A DNA stretch of 64,000 nt from Cupriavidus numazuensis (GTDB lineage: Bacteria; Pseudomonadota; Gammaproteobacteria; Burkholderiales; Burkholderiaceae), in NCBI RefSeq assembly GCF_905397435.1, contig NZ_CAJPVI010000002.1, positions 1-64,000 on the forward strand, read 5' to 3'. Under the pieces are notes generated by a model. The model saw only the letters and a program-made list of their open reading frames with translations. It made no database searches and had not been told where the DNA came from. Numbering within the stretch: the stretch's first letter is position 1; each line of letters opens with the position of its first letter. Of this stretch, positions 16,772 through 26,428 are shown piece by piece. The translations under genes and the position numbers were made by a program.

Positions 16772-19700
16772 TTGAACAAGCTGTTGATCGCCAATCGGGG
16801 CGAGATTGCCTTGCGCGTGCTGCGCGCGGCACGCGACCTGGATATCGCCACAGTCGCCGTGTATTCGCAGGACGACGCCAGCTCGCGGCACCGCATGCTG
16901 GCCGACGAGGCAATCGCCCTCGACGGTTCAGGGCCGGCCGCGTATATCGACATTGCTGGAATCATCGCCGCCGCGAAGGCATCTGGTTGCGATGCGATCC
17001 ACCCGGGCTACGGCTTCCTGAGCGAGCGCGCCGATTTCGCGCAGGCGTGCGCCGACGCCGGCATCCGGTTCATCGGGCCGACCGTCGAACAGCTCGCGCT
17101 GTTTGGCGACAAGGGAAGGGCGCTTGAACTGGCGATGGATAGCGATGTCCGGGTCATGCCCGCCACGCGCGGCGGCGCATCGCTCGAAGACATCACGAGC
17201 TTCTTCGACAAGCAAGGCGATGCCGGCGTGGTCATCAAAGCTGTGGGCGGCGGCGGTGGCCGCGGCATGCGCGTGGTCAGGCGGCGCGAAGACCTGGCCG
17301 AAGCGTATGCGCGCTGCCGGTCCGAGGCAGCTTCCGCGTTCGGTGTCGATGCGTTGTACGCCGAACGGCTCGTGAGTCGCGCGCGCCATATCGAAGTGCA
17401 GATTGCCGGCGACGGTACCCATGTCGTCGCGCTCGGCGAGCGTGACTGCACCTTGCAGCGCCGCTTCCAGAAGCTCGTGGAGATCGCGCCCAGTCCGGTG
17501 CTGCGGCCCCAGTTGCGCGAGCAGATCATCAAGTCCGCGCTCAGGCTCGCGCGCCGCGTGAATTACCGCAGCCTCGGCACGTTCGAATTCCTGGTCGAGG
17601 AAACGGAGTCGGGCGAGCAGAAGGACTTTGTCTTCATCGAAGCCAATCCGCGATTGCAGGTCGAGCACACCATTACCGAGCAGGTCACCGGTGTCGACCT
17701 TGTCGCGCTGCAGATCGGTCTGGCGGCAGGGCGCACGCTTGCGGATCTAGGCCTCGATCCGGCGTCCCCGCCGCAACCGAAGGGATTCGCGATCCAGGTG
17801 CGCATCAATGCCGAAATGACCGACGCGCAGGGCCTTGCGCGGCCGGCATACGGCCGGCTCGAACGCTTCGATCCGCCTTCCGGTCCGGACGTCCGCGTCG
17901 ATTCCCACGGCTACACCGGCTATGAGCCGTCGCCCAACTTCGACACGCTGCTCGCCAAGCTGATCGTGAGCAGCGCCGCGCCGAAGTTCGAGGCCGCAGT
18001 GCGCCGGCTGCAACGCAGCCTGGCCGAGTTCCGGATCGTCGGCGTGCCGACCAACATCAACCTGCTGCGCGCGCTGGTGCAGCGCGACGACTTCCTCACG
18101 CAGGATGTCCATACCCGCCACTTCGAGGCGATCCTGCCTGCACTGGCGGCGTCGGCAGAGCTTCTTGCGGAGGCCGGCCGCGCGCAGGAGGCGCTGCTCG
18201 GCGATGCCTCGCGTTCGCCAGCGGCACACACGCCCCGTTCGCACGAGGCCGAGGAAGAGGTCGAGGACGGCCTCGTGGCAATCCGTGCGCCGCTGACCGG
18301 CCGCGTCGTGGAGATTGCCGTGGGTCTCGACGAGATCGTCAAGCCCGGACAGACCGTTGCCGTGCTCGATGCCATGAAGATGGAACACGCGATCACCGCC
18401 GAATGCGGCGGCCGCGTGGTCGACCTGCGGCTGGAGAAAGGTGCGCTGGCAGCGGAAGGCCAGATCCTGATCGTGGTGGAGCAGGTCGAGGCGGAGGGCG
18501 TGGCGGTGGATGCGGCGCAGAAGGCCGACCCGAACGCCATCCGCGCGGATCTGCAGCGCGTGCTGGACCGGCACGCGTTTCTCGATGACGCCGCACGTCC
18601 CGACGCCGTCGCGCGGCGCCGCTCGCGCGGCCAGCGCACGGCGCGCGAGAACCTGGCCGACCTGTGCGATGCCGATACCTTCGTGGAGTATGGCGGGCTG
18701 GCGCTCGCGGCGCAGTCGTCGCGCCGCACGAAGGACGATCTGATCGCCAACACGCCGGCGGACGGGCTGATCACCGGCGTCGGCCATATCAACGGCGCTC
18801 TGGTGGGCAAGGAGCGTGCGCGCAGCGCGGTGATGGCCTACGACGCGACGGTGCTCGCCGGTACGCAGGGCAAGCGCAACCATATCAAGACCGACCGCAT
18901 CGTCGAAGTGGCACTGCGCGATGAACTGCCGCTGGTGCTGTTCGCCGAAGGCGGTGGCGGCCGGCCCGGCGATGTCGATTTCCCGTCGGTGTCCGGGCTC
19001 TATCAGCCGTCGTTCGCTGCCTTCGCGGAACTGAGCGGCGAGGTGCCGGTGGTCGGCATCGTATCGGGCCGTTGCTTCGCGGGCAATGCCGCATTCCTTG
19101 GCTGCTGCGACGTGATCATCGCCGACAAGTCGGCGAACATCGGCATGGCCGGGCCGGCGATGATCGAAGGGGGCGGCCTGGGCATCTACCGGCCGGAAGA
19201 GGTCGGCCCCGCGCCCGTGCAGTTCGCCAATGGCGTGATCGACGTGCTGGTCGAGAACGAGGCGGAAGCCGTGCAGGTGGCGAAGCACTACCTGTCGATG
19301 TTCCAGGGACGCGTCGAACACTGGAGTGCGCCGGACCCCATGGCCCTGCGTCATGTCGTCCCCGAGAACCGGCTGCGCGTCTATGACACCCGCAAGGCCA
19401 TCGAAGGCATTGCCGATGCCGGCAGCGTGCTGATGCTGCGCGGCGGGTTTGGCGCGGGCATCCACACGGCGCTGGCGCGCGTGGAAGGGCAGCCTGTCGG
19501 CATCATGGCCAACAACCCCTATCACCTTGGCGGCGCCATCGACGCCGATGCGGCCGACAAGGCGTCGCGCTTCATGCAGCTCTGCGATGCGCACGGGCTG
19601 CCGATCCTCTCGCTGATCGACACGCCGGGATTCATGGTCGGGCCAGAGTGTGAAGCGCAAGCGCAGGTACGGCACGTATCGCGCATGTTCCTCACAGCCG

Positions 19701-20089
19701 CCAAGCTGCGCGTGGCGCTGCTGGCCGTGACGCTGCGCAAGGGCTATGGGCTTGGCGCCATGGCGATGGCGGGCGGCGGCTTCCGCTCGGCGAGCTTCAC
19801 CGTCTCCTGGCCGACCGGCGAGTTCGGGCCGATGGGTTTGGAAGGTGCGGTGCGACTGGGCTTCAAGAAGGAACTCGAAGCGGTGCCGGACGGCCCCGAG
19901 CGCAAGGCGCTGTTCGACCAGCTTGTCGCACAGTCCTATGAGCGGGGCCACGCGATCAATACGGCAGCGGCCGTGGAGATCGACGCCGTGATCGACCCGG
20001 CCCAGACACGGAAATGGATCGCGCAGGGCATCGCCTCCGCGGAGCTGCGCAGCCGCCGGACGCGCCGCGGATTTGTCGATGCATGGTGA
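16772..20089 (+). CDS. Single-chain acyl-CoA carboxylase (BC-BCCP-CT fusion)
   Basis: This 1105-residue protein joins all carboxylase activities in one chain. The biotin carboxylase (about 1-450) opens with NKLLIANRGEIALR and has the ATP-grasp GGGGGRGMR and EANPRLQVEHT. The biotin carboxyl carrier domain (about 505-580) has AMKME with the biotinylated Lys536. The carboxyltransferase N and C halves run from about 590 to 1105 (DTPGFMVGPECE, AGGGFRSA). This architecture is known from single-chain long-chain acyl-CoA carboxylases. It starts with TTG 16772, supported by GGAG six bases upstream. It is the second gene of the sigma-54 operon, beside a separate carboxyltransferase. The acceptor acyl-CoA is not evident. 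Confidence 0.93.
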   Translation: MNKLLIANRGEIALRVLRAARDLDIATVAVYSQDDASSRHRMLADEAIALDGSGPAAYIDIAGIIAAAKASGCDAIHPGYGFLSERADFAQACADAGIRFIGPTVEQLALFGDKGRALELAMDSDVRVMPATRGGASLEDITSFFDKQGDAGVVIKAVGGGGGRGMRVVRRREDLAEAYARCRSEAASAFGVDALYAERLVSRARHIEVQIAGDGTHVVALGERDCTLQRRFQKLVEIAPSPVLRPQLREQIIKSALRLARRVNYRSLGTFEFLVEETESGEQKDFVFIEANPRLQVEHTITEQVTGVDLVALQIGLAAGRTLADLGLDPASPPQPKGFAIQVRINAEMTDAQGLARPAYGRLERFDPPSGPDVRVDSHGYTGYEPSPNFDTLLAKLIVSSAAPKFEAAVRRLQRSLAEFRIVGVPTNINLLRALVQRDDFLTQDVHTRHFEAILPALAASAELLAEAGRAQEALLGDASRSPAAHTPRSHEAEEEVEDGLVAIRAPLTGRVVEIAVGLDEIVKPGQTVAVLDAMKMEHAITAECGGRVVDLRLEKGALAAEGQILIVVEQVEAEGVAVDAAQKADPNAIRADLQRVLDRHAFLDDAARPDAVARRRSRGQRTARENLADLCDADTFVEYGGLALAAQSSRRTKDDLIANTPADGLITGVGHINGALVGKERARSAVMAYDATVLAGTQGKRNHIKTDRIVEVALRDELPLVLFAEGGGGRPGDVDFPSVSGLYQPSFAAFAELSGEVPVVGIVSGRCFAGNAAFLGCCDVIIADKSANIGMAGPAMIEGGGLGIYRPEEVGPAPVQFANGVIDVLVENEAEAVQVAKHYLSMFQGRVEHWSAPDPMALRHVVPENRLRVYDTRKAIEGIADAGSVLMLRGGFGAGIHTALARVEGQPVGIMANNPYHLGGAIDADAADKASRFMQLCDAHGLPILSLIDTPGFMVGPECEAQAQVRHVSRMFLTAAKLRVALLAVTLRKGYGLGAMAMAGGGFRSASFTVSWPTGEFGPMGLEGAVRLGFKKELEAVPDGPERKALFDQLVAQSYERGHAINTAAAVEIDAVIDPAQTRKWIAQGIASAELRSRRTRRGFVDAW

Positions 20090-20132
20090 GCGCCAGCGCG
20101 GCGATTCCATCCACAACAGCCAGGAGGTTTGC

Positions 20133-22601
20133 ATGATCAGGAATGGTCCTGACCCGGCGCAGCTCGCGCTGCGCGGGCTGCGCGTACTCGAGATCGGCAC
20201 CGGTCCGGCGCTGGCGTACGCGGGCAAGTTGTGCGCCGACTTCGGCGCCGAAGTCATCAAGGTCGAAAGCCCTGCGGGCGATGCATGGCGGCAGATGCCG
20301 CCAATGGTCGATGTTCCCGGCACCGCACCGGAAAGCGCGTTGTTCGCATGGCTGAACACGAACAAGCGCAGCGTCACGGCCGATGCCCGCAATGCCGTGG
20401 ACATCGCATGGATCGCTCAGCTTGCCCGGACCTGCGACGTCGTGCTCGATGCGCGCGCGTTGACGGAGGGCCCCGGCGTGGTCGCCAGCCCCGTCTGGTC
20501 GGGCGCGGTGAGCGCGCAACCGCCGCACGAGCCGATCGAAGTGGCGCTCACATGGTTCGGCGAAAGCGGGCCTTACAGCGAGTACGCCGGTTCGGAGTCC
20601 GTCTGCCGGGGGCTTGCAGGTGCGATTCACGGAAGCGGTCCCGTAGAGGGCCCGCCGCACATGCCCCACGATGTGCAGACCGCAATCGCCGTCGGCCTGC
20701 AGGTGTTCTCGGCCGCCGTTGCGGCGTTGATCGGCAGCGGGCAAGGCAGCCGTCGCTACGTACTGAGCGCGCTCGAGTCCGTCTTCGGCGTGGTCGAGAT
20801 GGAAGCGGGCATGGTGCCCGACAAGCGCCATCCGCTGCGGCGCCTCGGCGTCAACCGATTCTGCGGCACGCATCCGGCCGGCATCTTCGAGACAGCAGAG
20901 GGCTGGATCGGCATCTTCACGCACACGCTGCCGCAGTGGAAAGCGCTGTGCGAGGCGATCGGTCGTCCGGAACTGGGCAATGATCCGCGCTTCGCGAACG
21001 GCCAGGAGCGCATGGCCCGCGCGGACGAGATCGACGATCTGCTCATTCCCGCCTTGCGGACGCGCACCGCGCAGGAATGGTTCGACATCCTCTGCGACAA
21101 GAAGCATCCGGCGGTCATCGTGCCGACCATGGAGGAATTGCTGCGCCAGGACGTGCATCGGCAGCGCAATGCGTTCGTGCCGGTCGACATCGGTGGCGTG
21201 GGGTTCGAAGGCCCGATCGTGCCGCTGCGGCTCGATGCGGCCGGGCCACTGCTTGGCGGACCCGCTCCGGCAAGGGGCGCGCACGACGCCTTCTATCGCG
21301 CTGCGGGCCTTGATCATCATCCGCGCCGGCAACTTCGGCGAACCGCTTCGCCGCAGCTTCCGCTGCATGGCATTCGCGTGGTGGACCTGACGATGGGATG
21401 GGCCGGGCCGCTGGCGTCGCGCACGCTGGCCGATTTCGGCGCGGAGATCATCAAGGTCGAAAGCACTGGCTATCCCGACTGGTGGCGCGGTGCCAACTTC
21501 ACCGAAGAGTTCTATCGGGAGCGGCTGTACGAGAAGAACTCCAACTTCCACCTGATGAACCGCAACAAGCTCGGCATCACGCTGGACCTGACGCAGCCCG
21601 AAGGCAAGCAGTTGCTGCTCGATCTCGTGGCGCACGCCGATGCGGTGATCGAGAACTACTCGGCCGAGGTCCTGCCGAAGCTCGGCCTCGACTACGAGGC
21701 ACTGCGCGCCGTGAACGAGCGGCTGGTCATGGTGTCGATGCCGGCATTCGGCCTCGGCAACGCGTGGAGCAACACACGTGCATATGGCGGCACGCTGGAG
21801 CAGGCGAGTGGCTTGCCGCTGCACACGGGGCATCCGGACGGTCCTCCTGCCATGACGTCGTACGCGTATGGCGATCCGGTCGGCGGCTTCAATGCCGGTG
21901 CCGCGATGCTGCTGGCCGTGTTCGCACAGCAGGCGACCGGCAAGGGGCGGCACCTGAACCTGTCGCAGGTCGAGGCCATGCTGCCGATGGCGGCGCCGTT
22001 CATCATCGAGCAATCGGTCAGCGGAGCCGTTGCGCCACGCCAGGGCAACGGCCATCCGGTGAATGTGCCGCACGGCTGCTTCCGCTGCGCGGGCGACGAC
22101 GCGTGGATCGTCCTGACCGTGCCCGACGCGCACTGGCCTGCGCTGTGCCGCGCGATCGGCCGGCAAGACCTTGCCGCGGATGCGCAGCTCGCGCATGCAG
22201 TCGGCCGGCGTACGCAGCAGGACAGGATCGATGCGGCCATTGCGGCATGGAGTGCGGGCCGCGATCCCGAAGCGGCCATGCGGTCGCTGCAACAGGCCGG
22301 GATTGCCGCTGGCGTAGTTCGTCCCATGTCGCAGGTGTTGCAGGACAAGCATCTGAACGCGCGCGGATTCTGGCGTCGCGTCGAGCGTGCGCACAGCGGC
22401 CCGTACACGGCCAGCACCGCCTGGTGTCGCACCGGGATCGAACCGATGCCTATCCGCCATGCATCACCGACCCTGGGCGAGCACACCGACGAAGTTCTGA
22501 CTCGTGTGCTCGGACTGACCGCGGAGCGGATCGCAGAGCTCGAACGCATGGGGATCACGGGCAAGACCGCGAAGCCGAAGGCATCGGGCAAGACCGCTTA
22601 A
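20133..22601 (+). CDS. Double-domain CaiB/BaiF CoA-transferase
   Basis: This 822-residue protein has two complete class III CoA-transferase domains in tandem. The first begins LRGLRVLEIGTGPALAYAG and has a candidate catalytic Asp180 (MPHDVQ). The second begins near residue 410 (LHGIRVVDLTMGWAGPLA) with a candidate Asp581 (YGDPVGG). Family III enzymes normally work as interlocked dimers of about 400-residue chains, so the fusion may form a pseudo-dimer within one chain. AGGAGG precedes the ATG at 20133. It follows the carboxylase in the sigma-54 operon and probably forms the CoA thioester that is then carboxylated. The two halves differ clearly, so only one may be catalytic. Confidence 0.9.
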   Translation: MIRNGPDPAQLALRGLRVLEIGTGPALAYAGKLCADFGAEVIKVESPAGDAWRQMPPMVDVPGTAPESALFAWLNTNKRSVTADARNAVDIAWIAQLARTCDVVLDARALTEGPGVVASPVWSGAVSAQPPHEPIEVALTWFGESGPYSEYAGSESVCRGLAGAIHGSGPVEGPPHMPHDVQTAIAVGLQVFSAAVAALIGSGQGSRRYVLSALESVFGVVEMEAGMVPDKRHPLRRLGVNRFCGTHPAGIFETAEGWIGIFTHTLPQWKALCEAIGRPELGNDPRFANGQERMARADEIDDLLIPALRTRTAQEWFDILCDKKHPAVIVPTMEELLRQDVHRQRNAFVPVDIGGVGFEGPIVPLRLDAAGPLLGGPAPARGAHDAFYRAAGLDHHPRRQLRRTASPQLPLHGIRVVDLTMGWAGPLASRTLADFGAEIIKVESTGYPDWWRGANFTEEFYRERLYEKNSNFHLMNRNKLGITLDLTQPEGKQLLLDLVAHADAVIENYSAEVLPKLGLDYEALRAVNERLVMVSMPAFGLGNAWSNTRAYGGTLEQASGLPLHTGHPDGPPAMTSYAYGDPVGGFNAGAAMLLAVFAQQATGKGRHLNLSQVEAMLPMAAPFIIEQSVSGAVAPRQGNGHPVNVPHGCFRCAGDDAWIVLTVPDAHWPALCRAIGRQDLAADAQLAHAVGRRTQQDRIDAAIAAWSAGRDPEAAMRSLQQAGIAAGVVRPMSQVLQDKHLNARGFWRRVERAHSGPYTASTAWCRTGIEPMPIRHASPTLGEHTDEVLTRVLGLTAERIAELERMGITGKTAKPKASGKTA

Positions 22602-22648
22602 GGCCAGCGGCACACTCAAAAAACACAGAGCAGTAACAGGAGACAAGC

Positions 22649-23671
22649 ATGCAGACACTCAACATGGCTTCGCGTTGCCGTCAGGTCACGGGCTGCTTCA
22701 GGCTGGCTGGCGCCGCATTGGTCGCGTTGGCTTGCACCATCGCAGGCCCGGCCGCCGCGGATAACGGCAACTGGCCCACCAAGCCCATCCGGATGATCGT
22801 GCCGTTCCCGGCTGGGTCGTTTACCGATACCGTGGCGCGCGTGTTGTCCGATCAGCTCAGCAAGTCGCTGGGCCAGCCGGTCATTGTCGACAACAAGGGC
22901 GGGGCCAACGGGCTGATCGGCGTGGCAGAGGCGGCCCGCGCCGCGCCGGACGGCTACACGCTGCTGGTGACCAACTCGAGCAGCATCACCATCAACCACC
23001 AGATCTACAAGAAGAGCAACTACAAGCCGAAGGATTTCGCGCCGGTCACGCTGGTGCTGGAGGCGCCGTTTATCCTGGTCACCAATCCGGAGTGGTCGCA
23101 GAAACACGCGGTGGGCACGGTGCCGGATCTCGTCAAGTTCGCCTCGCAGAATCCCGGCAAGATCAGCTATGGCTCGGCGGGCCCCGGCAACATCGCGCAC
23201 CTGAGCTTTGCCATGCTCAATAACCGCACGAAGATCAAGACCACGCACATCCCGTACAAGTCGGCCGCGCAGGCGGAAATGGCAGTGATGAGCGGGGAGC
23301 TCGAAACGGCGTTCGACACCTGGACCGCACTGCCGCAGATCAAGGTCGGGAAGCTCAAGCCGCTCGCGGTCAGCTCGTCAACGCGCATGGCTCAATTGCC
23401 GGACACGCCCACGCTCGAAGAGCTCGGCATCACGCCGTTCAACGTGACCTTCTGGATCGGCATGCTTGCGCCGGCCGGCACGCCGCCGCAGATCGTGCAG
23501 AAGCTTCACGCGATCACGCGCGGGATGCTGGAGGACGGCAAGGCCAGGGCTGCGCTGGGACAGCAGGGCGATGTCGTGATGATCGATTCGGCAACCTTTG
23601 CCAAACGCATCGAGAAGGAAGATGCGAACTGGGGCACGGTGATCCAGCGGGAAGGCATTACGCTGGATTGA
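22649..23671 (+). CDS. Bug/TctC-family periplasmic solute receptor
   Basis: This 340-residue receptor has a signal peptide with cleavage near PAAA-DNGNW. Motifs are PTKPIRMIVPFPAGSFTD (a variant of the usual PPGG), APDGYTLL and HIPYKSA. AGGAGAC precedes the ATG. It ends the sigma-54 operon with the two carboxylase proteins and the double CoA-transferase, so its ligand is likely the acid they process. Its last 14 bases overlap the 3' end of the converging DNA ligase gene. Confidence 0.9.
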   Translation: MQTLNMASRCRQVTGCFRLAGAALVALACTIAGPAAADNGNWPTKPIRMIVPFPAGSFTDTVARVLSDQLSKSLGQPVIVDNKGGANGLIGVAEAARAAPDGYTLLVTNSSSITINHQIYKKSNYKPKDFAPVTLVLEAPFILVTNPEWSQKHAVGTVPDLVKFASQNPGKISYGSAGPGNIAHLSFAMLNNRTKIKTTHIPYKSAAQAEMAVMSGELETAFDTWTALPQIKVGKLKPLAVSSSTRMAQLPDTPTLEELGITPFNVTFWIGMLAPAGTPPQIVQKLHAITRGMLEDGKARAALGQQGDVVMIDSATFAKRIEKEDANWGTVIQREGITLD

Positions 23672-25313
23672 CGGGCAGCATCGCCTCCAGCGTGGTCAGC
23701 GTATCGGCCTCTTCGATCGGCTTGTCGGTGCGCCAGCGCAGCATGCGCGGAAAGCGCACCGCAATGCCGCTCTTGTGCCGGCCACTGTGGGCGATGCCTT
23801 CGAAGCCCAGCTCGAATACCTGAGTCGGCTCCACGCTGCGCACCGGGCCGAACTTCTCCACCGTGGTTCGCCGCACGATGGCATCGACTGCGCGCATTTC
23901 CTCGTCGGTCAGGCCGGAATAGGCCTTGGCGAACGGCACCAATGCGCGGTCCGGCGTTCCGGGCGGCGCGTTCCAGACCGCGAATGTGAAGTCGGTATAG
24001 AGGCTCGCGCGGCGCCCATGGCCGCGCTGCGCGTAGACCAGCACCGCATCGACCGAGTAAGGGTCGATCTTCCACTTCCACCAGATGCCCACGTCCTTGG
24101 TGCGGCCGGCACCGTAGGCGGCGCTCACAGCCTTGAGCATGAAGCCTTCCACGCCCATGTCGCGTGAAGCTTCGCGCAGCCTGGCGAAGTGCGCCCAGTC
24201 GTTGGCCTGCACCAGCGGGCTCAGTTCGAGCGCCGGGTGCACGTGGCTGGCGACAAGCTGTTCCAGTCTGGCGCGGCGCTCAGCCTGCGGCCGCGTGCGC
24301 CAGTCCTCGCCTTGCCATTCGAGCAGGTCGTAGGCCATCAGGATGGCCGGCGCGTCGCGCAGCAGCTTCGCGCTCAGTGTCTTGCGGCCGATACGCTGCT
24401 GCAGCAGTGCGAACGGTTGCACGCGACCCTGCTGCCAGATCACAATCTCGCCATCGAGCACGGTGCCGTCAGGCAACGCTGCGGCGGCTTCGACGATTTC
24501 GGGAAAGCGTTCGGTGATCAGTTCCTCGCCGCGCGACCACAGCCAGGTCTGATTGCCACGGCAGACGAGCTGCGCGCGGATGCCGTCCCATTTCCATTCG
24601 ACCTGCCAATTGTCGGGGGCGCCCAGTACGGTATCGAACTGTTCCAGCGGCGCCTGCAGCGGGTGGGCGAGGAAGAACGGGTAGGGCTGGCCGTTGGCGC
24701 GTAGTTCGCGGTCATCATCGCTCTCCGGGGCGAGCAGCGACTGGAATCGCGCCGCGTCGGGCCGCGCGGAAAGGTCGGTGTAGCCGACCATGCGTTCGGC
24801 CACGCGCTTCGGATCGATGCCGGCGACCTCGCCCAGCGCGCGCGTCACCAGCAGCCGCGACACGCCCACGCGGAACGCACCCGTGATCAGCTTGAACAGC
24901 ACCAGCCTGCCGTGCGCGTCGAGCGGCCGCCACAGCGCATCGAGGCGCGGCATCAGTGCGTCGGGCGGCAGGCCGCGCAATGGCAGCAGGCGCTGCTCGA
25001 CCCATTCGGCCAAGCCAGCGTGGTCCGCGTCCATGGGCTCCGGCAGCAACAGGGCGATGGTCTCGGCCAGGTCGCCGACGGCCTGGTAGCTTTCCTCGAA
25101 CAGCCAATCCGGCAGGTCGGCGGCCTGGCGCGCCATGTCGCGCAGCAGGGACACCGGCACGATCTGGCGAGGCTTGCCGCCGGCGAGGAAATATACGGCC
25201 CAGGCGGCATCCTGCGGCGGCGCCGCGCGCAGGTAGTCCACCAGTGCGGCCAGCCGCGCCTTGGTGGACGTGGTGCCGTCGAGCGCGGCGTAGAGATCGG
25301 CAAAGGCCTTCAT
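23658..25313 (-). CDS. ATP-dependent DNA ligase
   Basis: This 551-residue accessory DNA ligase seals nicks with ATP through a ligase-adenylate. An N-terminal DNA-binding domain (about 1-200) precedes the adenylation domain with motif I KWDGIR (nucleophile Lys241), motif III LDGEIV and motif IV GVEGFMLK, then the OB-fold with motif V WKWK. It is of the bacterial type encoded beside an MBL exonuclease and often an Lhr-type helicase, a set thought to act in DNA repair. Its ATG overlaps the exonuclease stop (ATGA at 25313-25310), so the two are co-translated. No helicase gene follows; the neighbour is the converging Bug gene. Confidence 0.95.
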   Translation of the reverse strand: MKAFADLYAALDGTTSTKARLAALVDYLRAAPPQDAAWAVYFLAGGKPRQIVPVSLLRDMARQAADLPDWLFEESYQAVGDLAETIALLLPEPMDADHAGLAEWVEQRLLPLRGLPPDALMPRLDALWRPLDAHGRLVLFKLITGAFRVGVSRLLVTRALGEVAGIDPKRVAERMVGYTDLSARPDAARFQSLLAPESDDDRELRANGQPYPFFLAHPLQAPLEQFDTVLGAPDNWQVEWKWDGIRAQLVCRGNQTWLWSRGEELITERFPEIVEAAAALPDGTVLDGEIVIWQQGRVQPFALLQQRIGRKTLSAKLLRDAPAILMAYDLLEWQGEDWRTRPQAERRARLEQLVASHVHPALELSPLVQANDWAHFARLREASRDMGVEGFMLKAVSAAYGAGRTKDVGIWWKWKIDPYSVDAVLVYAQRGHGRRASLYTDFTFAVWNAPPGTPDRALVPFAKAYSGLTDEEMRAVDAIVRRTTVEKFGPVRSVEPTQVFELGFEGIAHSGRHKSGIAVRFPRMLRWRTDKPIEEADTLTTLEAMLPVNPA

Positions 25314-26428
25314 GGCGCCGCGTCCTCGCTGGCGGCGGCCGGTTCCGCTTGCGCCTCGGTGCGTGCCGACTCATCGTCGTCGCCGTATTCGGTGTCGAAC
25401 GCCTGCGCCTGCCAGCCACGCTCGCTCAGGTAGCGCACCATCACAGGCACATTGCCGTGCGTCACGATCACGCGGCCGGCGCCGGTTGCTTCGATCGCTT
25501 TCAGCAGCCCGGGCCAGTCGGCATGATCGGACAGCGCGAAGCCGCGGTCCACGCCGCGGCGCCGGCGCGTGCCGCGCAACTGCATCCAGCCGCTGGCGAA
25601 CGCGTCGGAAGCATCGCCAAAGCGCCGCAGCCACGGCGAGCGCTGCGCCGACGGCGGCGCCACTATCAATGCCTGCCGCAGCAGCGGGCTGCGCGGCGGC
25701 AGTTCCGTGGCGAGCATCGTCGGCGGTAGCGCCACGCCGGCTTCGGCATAGGCGGCATTGAGCGTGGTCAGCGCGCCGTGGGCGATGACTGGCCCGGGCA
25801 GGGCGTCCGCGCCGGCATGGCGCAGCAGGCCGTGCAGGATGCGCTGTGCCTTGCCGAAGGTGTAGGCGTAGACGATGCTGGCCCGACCTGCCTGCGCGTT
25901 GGCCTGCCACCAGTGGAAGATCTCGGCCATCAGCGCTGCCTGCGGCGGCCAGCGGTAGATCGGCAGGCCGAAGGTGCTTTCGGTGATGAAGGTGTCGCAC
26001 GGCACTGGCTCGAACGGGTCGCATGTGCCGTCCGATTCCAGCTTGTAATCGCCGGAAGCCACCCACACCTGGCCGCCGTATTCGAGTCGCACCTGCGCGG
26101 AGCCGAGTACGTGCCCGGCCGGATGCAGGCTCAGCGTGACGCCGTGATGGGTGATGCGCTGGCCGTAGGGCAGCGTGTCGAGCTGGATGCCAGGCAGCCG
26201 GGCCAGCAGTACGCCTCGCCCGGGCTCGGCGCTCAGGTAGTGCGCGTTGCCGAAACGGGCGTGGTCGGAATGGGCGTGGGTGATGACGGCGCGATCCACC
26301 GGACGCCACGGGTCGATGTAGAAGTCGCCGGGTGGGCAGTAGAGGCCCTCGGGGCGGGCGATGATGAGGTCGCGGGCGTGGCGGGATTCGGATTGCAAGG
26401 GCCTCGGATGGTCCACGCGTGCCTCCAT
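25310..26428 (-). CDS. Ligase-associated MBL-fold DNA exonuclease
   Basis: This 372-residue metallo-beta-lactamase-fold nuclease has the metal motif HAHSDH (residues 51-56), a further SGDYKLE and a C-terminal beta-CASP/RMM-like part with LSDHADW and THGN. It is paired with the DNA ligase in the same transcript. The ATG at 26428 is chosen because the conserved part begins shortly after (DLIIARPEGLYC). The longer open frame to 26716 reads through the repeat element at 26555-26720 and is not believable protein. No clear ribosome-binding site is seen before 26428, so the start is uncertain by a few residues. The C-terminus is acidic and Ala/Glu-rich. Confidence 0.9.
   Translation of the reverse strand: MEARVDHPRPLQSESRHARDLIIARPEGLYCPPGDFYIDPWRPVDRAVITHAHSDHARFGNAHYLSAEPGRGVLLARLPGIQLDTLPYGQRITHHGVTLSLHPAGHVLGSAQVRLEYGGQVWVASGDYKLESDGTCDPFEPVPCDTFITESTFGLPIYRWPPQAALMAEIFHWWQANAQAGRASIVYAYTFGKAQRILHGLLRHAGADALPGPVIAHGALTTLNAAYAEAGVALPPTMLATELPPRSPLLRQALIVAPPSAQRSPWLRRFGDASDAFASGWMQLRGTRRRRGVDRGFALSDHADWPGLLKAIEATGAGRVIVTHGNVPVMVRYLSERGWQAQAFDTEYGDDDESARTEAQAEPAAASEDAAP

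Noticed and set aside
17747..20404. Minus-strand frame opposite the single-chain carboxylase (885 codons)
   Set aside because: The plus strand encodes a full, well-conserved enzyme; the antisense frame shows no family and no start signal.
19956..22460. Minus-strand frame opposite the double CoA-transferase (834 codons)
   Set aside because: It is antisense to a clear enzyme gene and Arg/His-rich without domains.
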